Part shown: positions 1 to 13,190 of the stretch, one piece after another | How the letters are laid out: each line of letters opens with the position of its first letter | Position numbering within the stretch: the stretch's first letter is position 1 | Assembly (NCBI GenBank): GCA_023055505.1 | Contig: JALIRH010000045.1 | Location: 2,232,001 to 2,296,000 of the forward strand | Length of the DNA stretch: 64,000 nucleotides | DNA from: Callipepla californica brunnescens | Taxonomy: Eukaryota; Chordata; Aves; Galliformes; Odontophoridae | Direction of reading: 5' to 3' | Notes under the pieces: generated by a model | What the model saw: only the letters and a program-made list of their open reading frames with translations | Databases searched by the model: none | What the model was told of the DNA's origin: nothing | Translations under genes and position numbers: made by a program

Positions 1-307
1 TCCCAGCCAAGTAACTTTCCCTGTCCTTGACAGCAGGTTTCTCCTTCCCTGCATTTTTTCCCACTCGTGGCTAAAGCGTTAGCACTGGGAGCTTCTTGCA
101 GCGGTGCCCAGCAATGCCAGGAGGGCACAAACCTTCTGAGAGGAATGCTGTGCCTGCTGGCTTCCAAGGCCAGCACTGCAGGGATGCGTCCGTGCTACCT
201 GGAGCTCTGGGAGTGCGACAGAGCCGTCAAAGAGGCTGCAGTGAGAGGTGACAAAGCGCGCAGCTGGGACATCGGGGCCCTCTGCAGCAGAGCTGCCTGG
301 CATTTCA

Positions 308-387
308 TTTATCTGAGCACGTCATTATCTGGGCATTTAATTACCCAGGCACTTCATTATCCAGGCATTTCTTTACCCTGGCACTTC
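308..387. repeat. Degenerate 16-bp tandem repeat, five units
   Basis: Five consecutive 16-bp units start at 308, 324, 340, 356 and 372. They share a core close to YTTAYCYNGGCAYTTC, for example ATTATCCAGGCATTTC at 356-371. Divergence between units indicates an old, inactive minisatellite. No function can be assigned. Confidence 0.7.
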
Positions 388-1315
388 CTTATTCAACTTT
401 CCTTGCTGTCAGCACCTTCCCTTCAGCTGCTACCTAAATTGCGATGCCAGCAAGGCTGCAGCTAAGCAGACCCCCATCTGCAGGGACATCCCTTCTGGAC
501 TCCATCACAGCAGTGCAACCGTTGTCCCTCCAGCAGAGCTTTACTCCCCGGGAGCCTCCGGATGCACGTCTAGCTCAGCTCCAAATGTTCAATTCTGGCT
601 GCAGCCATTCCAGCCGCAGTTTCCATTCCAGGCTGCAGAAGCAAGAAGCTCAGGGTTGGGGTTGCGAGGCACTTGAAACGCCACGATGTCGAGACGGTGC
701 CCGGGTTGGCTGTGTCCCTGCCCCCGATTTGTGCTGCTGCCAGCTCCCGTGACCAGCCCAGGGCTGGCGACCCATGGCCGCGCCGCAGAGCGCCCGTCTC
801 TGGAGGGCCCTCCCAGGAGGAAATGTGGTTTCACAGTGGCTGCTTGTCCGTGGGATCTATTTGGAGACACGACCCCTCCCTCCCAAGGGCTTGATGGATG
901 ACCAGCCAGGAGGATAAAAGGCTTTCCTCTTAAAGAAGACCGGCTAAATATAAACCTTTGCTGGCTTTAATGTGTCTTGAGCGTTAACTGAAACCATCTG
1001 CAATGGTAAATCTGCTCTCCCAGGCCCCGCTGTTGTCTGCGTGCGGCTCCAGAGCCCGGAACTGGCAGAGCCTGAAGCTCTGGGGAGGGATGGCCAGGGC
1101 AGCGGTGGGACAGAGCTGCACCCAGGCTGAGATGAAGCAGTGTCTGAGCTGCTCTGCCAGAGGCAGCTGCAACATGGGGTGCTCCCGAGGTGCTGAGAGC
1201 AAGGGGCTGCTTCAGCCTGAACGTTATGTGGGGGAATGGAGAAGCAGCTCAGCACCTCTTCCCTATCTCTCCTCATCTTTGTGCAGGAGATTTCCCTCAG
1301 TGAGCAGGGTAGAAT

Positions 1316-1445
1316 CAGATCATAGAATCATAAGGGCTGGAGAAGACCTCCAAGACCACCGAGTCCCACCTCTGACCCATCCCCACCATATCCCTCAGTG
1401 CAAAACACAATGGGGGGACTCCATCACTGACCCCCTGCAGCTGAG
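1316..1445 (-). mobile_element. CR1 LINE 3'-end fragment
   Basis: The sequence from 1316 reads as the reverse complement of the CR1 3' terminus: the inverted terminal octamers (ATCATAGAATCATAAGG) are followed by the inverted 'ggtcttccaaccc'-type tail region. It is a short, 5'-truncated, diverged copy in minus orientation. The internal boundary is approximate. Confidence 0.75.
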
Positions 1446-1761
1446 CTGAGCACCGGGGGGTTCTCTCGAAGCCAGGGCTGACCTAGTGACTGTTTGAGGA
1501 CATCTCCAGAGGGACCTGGGGTGAATAACCACTTTTCAGCCCTAGGAGGCAGCACAACAAGATGCTTGGCTTTAGCCAAGGGCAGACAGGAGAAGTCAGG
1601 TTCATCCTACCACCAGCTGGTGATGATAGCATTGCAAAATGAGCCTCCTTGGTGTGGGGATGTGGTAAGGATTGATGGTTAGAGCCCCCCAGGGGTTGGA
1701 TGTGACCAGCCAGGAGCTCCCATGGTCCATTGCTGCTGTTTGGGAAACGTTCTGTCACTGT

Positions 1762-1799
1762 CAAAGTGTTCATCAACCCACAAAGTGTTCATCAGTCCA
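1762..1799. repeat. 19-bp direct duplication
   Basis: Two adjacent 19-bp units (CAAAGTGTTCATCAACCCA and CAAAGTGTTCATCAGTCCA) differ at two positions. This is a small local tandem duplication with no evident role. Confidence 0.75.
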
Positions 1800-4700
1800 C
1801 GAAGCGGATGTGGCAAGCTCACAGCGCCGGGCCATAGAAAGACAAGTACAAAATGGAAGGACTTGAAAGTTGCTTTAAAGAAAGAGAAGATCCATTTTCA
1901 GCGCAGTTGGGACAACCACAGGTGCTCCAAAGATGGAGCAAGAGCCATCACTAAAGCCTCAAAACTCTGCACACGGAGGACCAAAACCATCAGCTCCCAT
2001 CACCCTGGGGTTAGACCCAACTGAGGTCCACAGGGCACACGTCCACCTGCTCAACAAAAAGACCATGCCATGCCTGCTGGCCAGCCCCAGCCCCCAGCCC
2101 CACTGCAGCCCCCTCTCCCGCTGCCCTGCATTGGGAGAGCTGTGGTCTGTGCTGTGCCAGGGCTCCCTGCCAGCCCCGGCCAATGGCTCCTACGCCTCTG
2201 CTCCCAGTTTAGAAGCCTTGTTTTACTGCTTCCCAAACACAGCGGGTTCGGCTCAGTGCACCTTCTCCGGTTTACTCTGCGGAGGATGAAGGCTCGAAAT
2301 AGTAAAAGGAAGGGACACCTAAAAATAAATCATAATTACAGAGGGAAAGGGTGTTTGGAGTTCAGAGCTCTTGGCCCTGCTGACAGCAGCCGAGGCTCCA
2401 GGCTCTCTGCTCCTGGGGTGTAAGAACATTTTCACCATTTTCAGAGGAACACGAAAGCAAGGCAGCGGGCTGGACCTGATGCAGCAGGAGTCCTCTGCTC
2501 AGTGCCTTACCTGAGCCTGCTGAGAACCAGAAGTGATGAAGGACAGTTTTCTATTTGCATGTGATCCCTGCTGGGGGAGGAAGAGCTGAAGGCTCAGCCA
2601 GCAGCCCCAGCAAAACCAGTGCTCTGGAGGGTTTTCCCAGCACAAGCCCAGCCCTGATGTCTGAAGCCAACGTGATTCCATCGACCTGAATAGGAACTGG
2701 GAATCTGAAGTTCTGGGTGCTCCTGCTTCCAAGGAGCACAGGCAGCTGCACAGCAATGAGAAAACATCCTTGTTTAAGTCCTGTTCACCTCTGCTACACT
2801 GTCATCTAGTTACTCTGCTCTCTGACTGCTGTTCTCTGGTGGCCCAAGCACAACCCTACATTTAATACTCAGCTTTATCATTATTTATCCCTCAGTGAGG
2901 CCAAGAAACTTTCTCAGTGGATGGACAAGAAAAAAAAGCCCTGAAGCCCTTTACCTGCTCTGACTGCAAACTCACAGCCCTTCTCCAGCTGAAACAAATC
3001 TGCCTTGAGATGGAGCACAGCAGACACACAGCAATTCCTCTTATCAGTTCTGTGTAAGCAGCATCCTCAGCTGTCATAGGGCAGTTAATGACCTAAGCCA
3101 TCAGGTTTGGATCTGGTCTGGCTGAGAGCATCTCCACTGGCACCATCTCCCCCATCCTAGCCCTCATGGGGAGTGATTCAGAAATGAATTCACCTGCTGA
3201 ATCATCAGCAGAGCTTCCTGCACCAGCTGGCTCCATGGGGAGAACTCCCAGGCAGAAATCCACTGACCAAGCCAAACCCCACCGTGCCTGTGGGAGCTGC
3301 AGGGCTGCTGGCCAAGGAGGATGGGGCCTTGCCCTGGGTGCCTGCTCAGTAACACTCCTGAGGGATGCACTTCTTGTTCATTGGGGTTTCCCAACTTGAA
3401 ATGGGTCCGATTATCACGTGCACAAGAATAGCATGTGAAGACCCCAAGGAATTCAGAGCATTTGCTTCGTCCTGGCTGCTGCAGGGCCGTGTCACAGAGG
3501 CAGGAGGAGCACCTTGCACCTGGGAACAGCAGCCACCTCCCCAGCCCGTGTTCCACCCAGCAGACATCAGCCTGCATCGAGGGCATGCTCCCACTGCACC
3601 GCACCGCTGCTTTCACAGCAGGAGCAAGACAGCACAAGCAGCACTTCCCCCCTCCATACCCTTTCCTTTGCCCGAGGAGCCTTGGTTATCTCTTCTCCCC
3701 AGCCTGATAGGCTCCATCTGTCCGTCTGGGCAGGACAGAAGCTCTGCCTGTTGACTGCACATTGTCTGCGTCTGCCTGGCAGCCTTGGCTCTGCTCATCC
3801 CAGCACTCTCTGTCTGCCTGTCTCCCAGCTCAGGAGAGCGAGCCCGGCTCCCCACTGCCGTGCCTCTGGCGTTCTGGCAGCATCTCTCCATGCGTGGGAG
3901 GAGGTGGTGGAGTAAGGGAAGAGCTGAGAGCTTTACACGACACCGACCGGATGCTGCAGCGCTCTTACACCGCCGTGGAGGTGGAGAACCCGTCCGGCCC
4001 AGGAGTGGGAGCATGCACAACACGAGAGCTGGGCACTCGTGCACTTGTGCCCACGGGACGGGAGAGTGGATTTGCAAAATCAGGCAGGGGTGTGAGCTGC
4101 TGTGCCGTCCTCTCCCTCAGACCGAAGTAAATCTGCCAATGTGAAGCAGGAGTGAGAGGGATTGTGGGTCTGGATCCAGCGGTGCAAAATGGGTGAAAGT
4201 TTGGGACGCCTGGAAAACTTGTTTTGCAGTCATGTGGACCCAGGAGGGGCGGGGAACACTGAACACCTTTGTCAATAAGCGAGGCAAATGTCCCAGCGAT
4301 GGCTTTCGGAATAAGATCCCCTCTGCTTTTATCCCTCAGTGAGTGCTCTGGGGGAGGAACTTTCCAACACAATGCTGTGTTCCTGCTGGGAGTGGAGGTG
4401 GGATCATGGGAGGGAGTCATTCCCAGAGCAGCATAAGTAAAAAAGAACAGAACATTGCAGTAGAATAAGAGTTTGGTTCGATGGTTACCAACAGAGATCT
4501 CACGCAGTCCTCAGCACAATACCAAACATCCTCTAACTCCTGTGTGAGAGCAGCACCGTGCAGAGGGAGATTGAAACAGAGAAGAAAACTCGGCCAAAGT
4601 GGGGTAGAGGTAATCTGCAGGGGGATAAACACATCACTAAAATCTTGAGCAGATGGTCCAGCACAGAAATGGTCACAGTTCCACGCAGCCCATCCCCTGG

Positions 4701-7700
4701 GTCAGCACAAGGCCACCTCCTTGAGCCTTTTTCCACCGCTGTGGCCCTGGTGATGGGGCTTCTCCCAGGGCTATAGAAATGCACTGAAAGCTCAGCAGGA
4801 TGGTGGTTTCATCTGACAGCCATCCTCTAATTCCCGTCTCTTTCATCCCTTGAGTTAATTAGTTACCTGCTGATGTCCCCTAGAAAATCTTTCTCCCTCC
4901 TTGGGCATCTTCCAGCCCCTCCCCACCATCTGATTCAGCCTTTTGTCACAAACCAGTCCCTCCAGCTCCTCACCAGCTTACTGCTCTCTCCTGAACTCTG
5001 CCAGTGGTTATCTTCCGGCCGGAAGGCTGACATTTTCCACAGGGCTTACTGCCCACAGCCAGAACCAGATCCCCAGCAGCACTCAGAGCATCAGCATGGA
5101 GCTGGACGCAGCAGAACTGCCATCTGCTGCTCCGGGGGGGAGACAAGAAAGGGCCCCCCAAGCCCTGCACCAATGCACAGCCACCTCCACGTCCCAGTGC
5201 ACGTTTCACTGCCAGCTCATCCAGCGACAAAACAAAGTCTGTATCCCTGTTGAGTTGATAACAGAAGGGGCATAAAAAGGAGAAGGACGGCTTCTCGAGC
5301 CGTAAGGCATCCTACACCCAGACTGAGAGAAGGGAAACGTCTGAGCACTGTGCATGTGCCTTTGCAGAGCTCTGGGGCAGGTTATTTCAACGAAAACAGC
5401 AGAACCAGAGGAGCTTGGTGTGAACCCATGGACCTGATGGGGGCTGAGAGCCCACATTCGCGGGCAGCAGATGATTCCGAGTGCTCCCTCGTGAGGGAGT
5501 CCACAGCGAGGACCTGCAGCTTGCTGGTGACAGCTTTGGCCACCCACCTCCATCGCCCAGCGGTGACACAAGAGCCGTGGGGCCGTGGGTGGTGCTGGCA
5601 GCCCCAGGGTTGCTCTGGGTTACTCATGTCCGGCAGATGCGCTGCCCCACAGCGGCGGTGGTGGAAGGCCAGTGCCATCTATGGGTCACATCCTGCCTCG
5701 GTCACTCTCCCTGTGCTGCATGGGACAAGGGCTGGATTTAAGGGCTGCTGCTTGGAAATGTCATCGTTCAGCTGAGAACTGGAAGGGCTGTGGGATCGTG
5801 GTGATGGAGCAGCTGTTGGGGTAGGGGGGGGAACAGTCCTGTTGAAGGCAGCAGAGGCACCAGCCTGGCATCTTCACCTGGGATGATACAGAGAGCCCCT
5901 GATGGAAGACAAACTGTCTTACCCCAAGAGTTATGGGGATACCATGCACCCCCAAATGTGTACGCTGCTTCATAGCAATGGATGAGAAGAGCAGAATGTG
6001 TCCTAAAAGCAATTACACAACGGTGGAGCACTGTCACCTTCGAGCTGTCTGCTCGTGCCCGAACTGGGAGAAAAACCCATCTCCTGAGCACCAAAGTGAA
6101 GCTCTAACAGCAAGTATAGACCTTTCTGGGTGCACAATCCTCTCCCAGCCTCCCCCAAAGCAGGGACACATGTAAACCTGTGCGTGGTTACTCTCACCAT
6201 GCGAGCCGAGCATCCTCAAACGGGAACTGTTATTTTGGCCCAGAAAATGCACAGAGATGGACAGATGAATGAGAAGTGAGACGGCTCCCAGCAGCAGCTC
6301 TGGGTGGATCTGAGCCTTGAGGATCATCCCTGCCTGCCCTGGGGAGGCAGCACCCTCTGCTGCCCTCTCGGTGCAAATCTAGAGCGAAAGGCTTCGCTGA
6401 CGTTTTGCTGGGGATTTCCAGGCAGTTTTGCGGTCTCCTGCATTCAGTGATGTGTTTCCATACCTCTTCTGCTCGCGAGTGTGATGGATGATCGTATTCA
6501 AGTGGGAACGAAGGCCATTAACTTGTAAAGCTCGTTTAATTGGCTGCTTGTGAGTCTAGAAAGCGAGGCAGAGCACGAGCAGAGTCCTGGATTTAAAACA
6601 CAACGCTCTAATACATACATCCCTCCTCTGGAGGGTGGGAAATGCTTTAGGGTGCTTAAATCTAATCTCAGTGTAACTCATATAGGAAATACATCACCAG
6701 CAGCCCCCACAGAGCAAGGCTCTGCTTTGCAATGGAAACCTCGAGGAGGTTTGTCTGGCACAGTGAGCTTCAGCAGGAGATCTTAAAGTGCAAAACCCCT
6801 CTGTACTTCCACCTGCAGACTTTCTCAGAGTCATAGATTTCTTTACCTGTACGAATTAGGGGGGAAAAAAAGAAAAAAGAAAAGTAAGAAACATTCAGGG
6901 TCTGTGTATAGCCGACTCTCAGTGTTACCTAAAGGCGTTTTCTGATCAAAAAAGAGCTTGTCAAAGGTTAACAAATGTTCCCAAAGCAAAGCCAGCCTTA
7001 TTTCTTACTTCTTGCTCTGCAGTAGGTGTATCTGCACAGGTTCACAGTGATTTTAATGCTTGCAGTCTTTGCACAACAGAGCAGTGTGTGCACCAAGCCC
7101 CTCCTAAACAACGTGCTGTTGTTTAGGACCTCCATCTGCCTTCCTCCTGAAGGAGGGCTGAGTGATCCCGCAGTCTGCAGAGGGATGGCTGATAAACCCA
7201 ACCAGAGGAGAGCAGCAGGCCAGCACGCGTGCACTGCCTGCTGGCTGTGAGCTGCATTTCCAAGTGTTTCTGGAAGTGAGGTATAGCAATGTATAGCAAG
7301 ACCATCCTCTAAAACAGCAGCTCCCAAGGAACGACCCTCTGTAGACCATCACCATCTGAGACATAAGACCAGGCACAAGAGGCATCTTGGCCAAGATAAA
7401 GCTTAGTCACAGCTGTTTGTTGTTGTTCCCTATCTGAATTTTGTTTTCTTTTCTCTCACACAAAGGCTGGCCCATCAAAGCGAGATTGCTTATAGACTTC
7501 TGACAGCCACTTTCCAGTGCCAGCATTAAGTAACACACTGAGTGGTTCGAACTGCAAGTGATTTGCAGGCTGGAAGGAGCCTAATTGGTCTGCGCAGTAA
7601 ACTCCCCAGTGGGGTGGAAAGCAAACACGGATCCTGATGCAGCCTGTTGGCTCGTCAGGAGCACGCTCAGGTTGCCAGCATGGTTTGCTGACACCCTGTT

Positions 7701-9051
7701 TCTCTCTGGCTGCTCCACGGGGTCAGTCTGCATCTCCAGAGATGGGAGAAGCATGAGCAGATATTCCTGTTTGCGCTGCTCTTGCCCAAGGAACTGCTCT
7801 CAGGGCAGAGAGGCGAAAGGATGCACAGCCAGATGGAGTGTGCCTTCGCTGGGAGGATGCTGGGAAGAGCAGACAGCACTTCTATGTCTCCTTCAGCCCT
7901 TCTGTGCCTTGCACTGTGCTGCAGTGCCTCATTGCAGCTGCACGGCTGTGCAGTTGATCCCTGGTCAGGCTCAGGTTGGGATTGCTTTCATCTAGGTCTC
8001 AGTGCACTGCACTGATGCCCCTGCAGAAGGCAATCAAGCAATGGCTGAGTTAAGAGAAGGCTCCGGAGCTGTAGTGTGAAATGGAAACACACACAAGTTT
8101 TTTTCCTGGGCCAGCATTGGTGAGTACAGCTGCTGCCCCACTTCAGAAGTTACTCTACAGCCAACTGGGACCAGTCATTGCTAACTGGGAGCTCCCAGCA
8201 AGGCTGCTACAGCACACCGAGGCACCCCAGGCTCTCACATCAGAGGACATCATTTCTCTGTTCTCACTTGAGATCTGCGGGAGGTTCTCTTTCTTTCTGA
8301 GTCACCTCAAGTCCCAGTGACCAGACATGATCTTCTAGAAGTGGCAAGCAGTGTTATCCTCACACAAGCCATTGCAGCCCAGAGTGGAGCAAAGCCTTCC
8401 CAGCACAGTGACTGCTCTCTAACCTGGTGTGAAGAGTGTCCATTCACACAGCATGGGATCCAAAGCTGCCTCTGCCTCTGGTTGTCCACGAGCTGCAGTT
8501 CTGGTGGGGCAGAGTTCCTGAAGACCTTTTTATTAACTTTCATAGGAGAAGGAATGGCTTTTATCACCTCTCAACGAGCAGCATCTGCAGTGAAGAGTTT
8601 CTGCTGCTTCAGCATCTCCTCATTCAGACCAACTGATGGGTAAGAGCCAGAGATAGTGGCTGGCAGCATGCAGATCTCCTACTCCTGTTATGGTAAAGAT
8701 TTATCTCAGCTGTGAGCCCAACTCAGGCTCCTCTTTAATCTCCACCCAAAAGCACCAGGAATGGAGCAGCCTGATGTGCCATCACCTACCTGAGCAGCAG
8801 GGGGACTGAACACAAAGAAAATAAAAGCCATCACCATCTCCTTCTGTTCCAACAGCTGCCTTCTAACCTTCCCCCCCTGAACTGCATTGAGCTGAAGCAT
8901 ACTCATCAAAGTTCTGCAGCTCGTTTGTTTGCTGCATTATATATCCCATCATGTAGCTCAACCAGATTCATTTTTACAAATTAAAGGATGTGTAATGTAG
9001 ATCCAGAAGCCTACTTTATTATTGCTATTATTATGTAATTCATGTTACTGA

Positions 9052-9100
9052 CAGATATATGTATATGTAAATACAAATCTATATAAGTATATATATAGTA
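9052..9100. repeat. AT-rich low-complexity patch
   Basis: An imperfect run of TA/TATG steps stands out from the surrounding balanced composition. No open frame or regulatory motif is evident. Confidence 0.6.
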
Positions 9101-12100
9101 CAACTGAACCTCATAGAGAACCATGGCCACAAATGTCACACCAAGCACTGGCTTGCTCAAAGCACTAGCAGAGTGTGTGCTTTTCAGGAAAGAAGGCACA
9201 AATGAGGCAGTGTTGTGCAGTGTGGCACCGAAGAAGGGAGCCATGGCTTGGCTCTTTCCAAGTTAACAGCCCTCTTCTAATTCAGAATGTTTCTCTGTGC
9301 AAAATCCACATGATTTTGCAAGCCAGCGCTTGGTGTGATGAGCCTTTGAGATCGGCTTGCTTCCTAGGGACGTTTTCTTTCTTTTTTCTCCTTTTTTTTT
9401 TGCTGTACTTCTGCTGCCATTGCAGAGCTGGAGCTGGCTGTTTGCTTGGGACATGTGGGCAGGAGCCCAGGGGAGAGGGGGAAAGAGCAGACCTAATTAC
9501 AGGGGACGCTCTCAAAAATAGAGCTGCTTTTCCCCTCGTCTGTGAGCTGGTGTGAGAGGTAGGTGTTCTGGATCTTTCCACAGCTTTGGAACAACAGAAG
9601 GGCAGAGTTACTGCTTTACAGGGGTTTAAACTAAGCTCAGTTACACCGCCGTCACAATAGAAACAACTGAAGTAATTTCACATATTTAGCTTCCTTTCCT
9701 TCCTGCTTCCCTGCTGTCCTTTATAGGAATATCAACCACCTATCCCTTCCCTGCAGATCCTGCGTGGCCACAACATGACCACATCCTGCCCCCAAACCAT
9801 TACATCAAAAAGGAAAAGCCATCAGAACTGGCAGTGCTCGTCTGGGGAGAAGCAAGGAGCGATGTGTCAGATCCTGGGGGTGCACACAGACCTTCCAGTC
9901 AAGAAAACCAAGCACTGGACAACCCAATGGTTTGCCTCTCAGCACGGACAAATCTTATTGTGCCCACATTACAGGAGTCTGGGGGAGGGGAGCTGTAAGA
10001 AGAGGGGCTTTGTGGTCAACCTGCTGAAGAAGAGAAAAAGGGAGATGTTTGGATGGTGTCGGTGAACTGATTCAGAATGGCAGCACTGCATTGGTACAAC
10101 TCAGGGCAGCAGGGTTTGTGCAGGGTTTGGGACTAAGGGTTGTTGCTGAAGGAGGGAGTGTTGGCCATGGGATCCCTGTGCCTGTTTGCTGTCTTAGTTT
10201 ACATACAACAAGCCCTGGAGGACTGAGGGGTGGTGTGCACGGAGCACACCCTGGCTGCACGCTCACTGATCTGCAATGCACGGACGGTGAGATGATGACA
10301 TGGAAGCGCTTCCCAGGCAGGGCAGGAGTTAAGCATGTGTCATCAGCCCATTCTGAAGTCTCCTTTTGGGGGTTTAAAACTGCAAAAGCTTGCCTTGCCC
10401 TGGGCAGAAGTTCAACTTGGACAGCTTCCACGCTGGAACAGCTGTATTTTCCTTGTCTTTTGAAGAAATCGGGAGGAAGAAATACTTCAGCAATGCCAGA
10501 AGGGCATTTTCTAGTGGCAGATTCTGAGAACATCCCAGCTTCACCCACACGGGGCTGCAGCAGTTGAAAGAAGTGAATGTAACCGCCCTTGAGAAAGCCC
10601 CGTGCAGAGTTTTTTGGGATCACCATCTCCGAAGTTTTTGTTTTCCTTGTGCTTCCAGAGCCTGGATTTGGGGATGAGGTGGGGGAGAGCCTGGGCCTTT
10701 GTGTGCTGTCATCTTCTGATGGAAGAGCTGGGTTACAGCACCTACACTTAGAGCAGCCCCAAAACTGCTCTAACCCAATGGGATGGGCAGAGACATATGG
10801 CTTCAGAACTTATGGGTGGACCGTAACTGATCACCTGAGAGAGATGCACGGCTTGTAAGGAGATTGAAAAGCCAGGAGCTGCAAATGGAGCAGGGACTGT
10901 CAGTGAAACAGCTCCAGGGCTGCTGGCGTTGAAGCAAAGGGGCAGAAGTCGTGGAAAGTTCTCTGGGAAACAAACTCAACGGAAACACTACAGTTATGTA
11001 AGTGCAGAGAGAGGCTGCTCCTGCGCCCGTAAGGCTTTCGCAGGGCTGTTTGCCATTTACTGACAGCAGTGGAACACGCGGCATAAAATATTTCTCAGCT
11101 TCGGTTCTGCTGAACTACGATTTTGTTGTTGTTATGAAAAATGGCTCTTCTTCCAGATGGACACTGCAAGGTGTGTTTTGGTTGCACCCAAAACAAAGAC
11201 AGTGCATTACTGGCCTGCAGGAGAAGATGTGGAGTATCAGGATGGGATGTGGGCAGGCTGTAAGCCAGGGCAGCTCTCTGATTCTGGGCACAGCACCTGA
11301 GACCATCCATGAAAACCCATAACGCTGCCTCTGCTCCAACCATTCACACTCAGTGGCATTCAGAGTCTTATCCAATTGACAAAACTCTTAATTCCACAGT
11401 GGTTTTGATTCTGGGACGTAGAAGTGAAATAGTTCAGCTCTCAGCTTCTGATGGAGTTTGTATTTGGGTTTCTTTGGGTCTGTCGTAGCAGAGCATGCTG
11501 CAGGGTCAGCAGTGTGCTCAAAGTAAATGCAGGGTCTGTGCCTGTGTTAGGGTAAGGCTGAATGCAAGCGTGTTTTACAACTGAGACAAGATAGAGCACC
11601 ATCTAAGATATTTCCTGAGAGCGCCCATTGCTTTCTGGTAGCATCACTGTTTTAAAGCAGGCTCCAACCCACCGGCACAGTATGCAACATCTGCAAGTTT
11701 GCAGTTGCTATGAATAAACTGGGGGTGAAACTGTGAGCAGCTACATGCCTCATCCTTGGTTACCTAGCGATGTTTATGGCTCCCCCGATGACTCAGTGCT
11801 TAATTAGCCTTTGCATTACCTAAGGATCCTGAGGTCCCAGCCAAGACAAGACCCTGTCACCTTAGGAGCTGTGCATGTGCAGGGAGACAGCCTCAGCCTC
11901 AGAGAACACACAACATAAGCACACAGAGGGAGATAGGTGAAGAGAGGGGCTGGCTGCCCCACAGCAGAGCAATGTAGGAGCTAAACCCCTTATCATCTCA
12001 TCTCCCTGTGCAGTTATCTACAAACTAAGCCATGCTGTATTCTTCTCTACCTGGAAAAATATATCTGGCAACTGGTATTGTGCAAACTGTGCTCAAGAAG

Positions 12101-12928
12101 TAAAAGCAACGCTCCCCAAAATTATTTTTGTTGATGTTATTGAAATTAAGTGGTCTTGTTATTAAAAGAAAGGCAGAAATAAGAAGGGCCTTGATGCGAG
12201 TTGGCAAACATCACTGTTTGGGGAAGTGCCTGTGGTTTTGGTTATCTGTTCCTCATATCTTAAAGAGAACAAGGCAGCCAAGGTGTCTCACCTCAGTTCA
12301 CTTTTCGTGAGCTGAGCATCTCTAGATCCAAGCCTTGATCACTGAAATGTTGGCCTCACTTTAGCAGCACCCTCACCTCTCTGCAGCTCAGAATCCAGAG
12401 TCCAAAGAACATTCCCTCCTTCTTTCTTCCAGTTGAGCTGACTCCCTGGAAGGAGCCAGAACCTTCTATCAGAAACCCATATGTTCAAAATGTCTCAGCT
12501 GTGCAACCAACTCCAGCTGCTGTCTTTCAAAGATCAAAGACCTCACTGCTCTCCATGTCCTTGTGCATTACAAGAAGCAAGAAGACCTGGTCATGGAAGC
12601 AGAGAAGAAAAGGTTAAGGTTAGGGGAACTCTTTCCTTCCTAGAACTTCAAGTTTTCCTAGTTTTCCATGGTGTACTTCAGTTTCCAGCTGCTGGTGACA
12701 TCCACACCCTCCTCCTGGCAGCCTCCCATGCAGGATCAGCTCTTGAGTGAGTACCCAACACAGGGTATCAATCTGTGTCCAACCTAGACTGCTACAATCA
12801 GTACTTAACACAGCAGGCACAAAGATGGGCGCCGAATCAGTCCCTTGGATCATAAAGCAGCAGCTTTGCTTAACTGTGTATCTAACAAGAAAATACAGGG
12901 AAGGCACAAACCTGAGCAGAGAACATGC

Positions 12929-12934
12929 TTTATT
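12929..12934 (-). terminator. KAT7: KAT7 poly(A) signal
   Basis: TTTATT on plus reads AATAAA on the KAT7 strand, about 1.7 kb past the stop codon. I saw no other canonical hexamer between the stop and this point, so this is the probable cleavage signal, with the transcript end near 12905-12915. Confidence 0.65.
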
Positions 12935-13144
12935 GAGAAGTAGATACAAGAACAGCACATTCTACCACATCATGGGAACAGGGTTCAGCTTCTGTACAAG
13001 AACGGTCTTCTTCCCTACTCCACAGGAGATCTACTTTGTTGGATATTTTCATGAGTAGCTGTAGTTAGTTACAATACAGGAGCAAAGGGCATGAGACAGC
13101 AAAATTCAGTAATGCCCACAAAGTACACATCATTGACTGATGAT

Positions 13145-13190
13145 CTTTTTTTCTTTTTTTTTTTCTTTTTTTCTTTTTTTTTTTGTTTTT
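13145..13190. repeat. Interrupted poly(T) tract in KAT7 3'UTR
   Basis: Runs of T broken by single C and G give a 46-bp pyrimidine tract on plus, which is an A-rich purine stretch in KAT7 mRNA. It may be length-variable. Internal oligo(dT) priming here could create false 3' ends in cDNA data. Confidence 0.85.

Larger units (their letters stand above)
388..12900. other. Gene-poor region downstream of KAT7
   Basis: No coding exon of a recognisable family was found on either strand. By human synteny TAC4 would lie on this side of KAT7, on the plus strand, but no Phe-X-Gly-Leu-Met-Gly tachykinin motif was seen. Open frames here are short and resemble no known family. The region holds one CR1 fragment, two small tandem repeats and an AT-rich low-complexity patch. 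Confidence 0.6.

Noticed and set aside
8617..8660. Leu-Met-Gly-Lys coding possibility, considered as a TAC4 tachykinin exon
   Set aside because: The frame reads DQLMGKSQR then stop; the required Phe-X-Gly before Leu-Met and the dibasic cleavage site are missing, and no precursor exons flank it.
10049..10626. Overlapping sense (172 codons) and antisense (184 codons) open frames
   Set aside because: No domain, no splice context, no family resemblance; antisense pairs of this size occur by chance in balanced-GC DNA.
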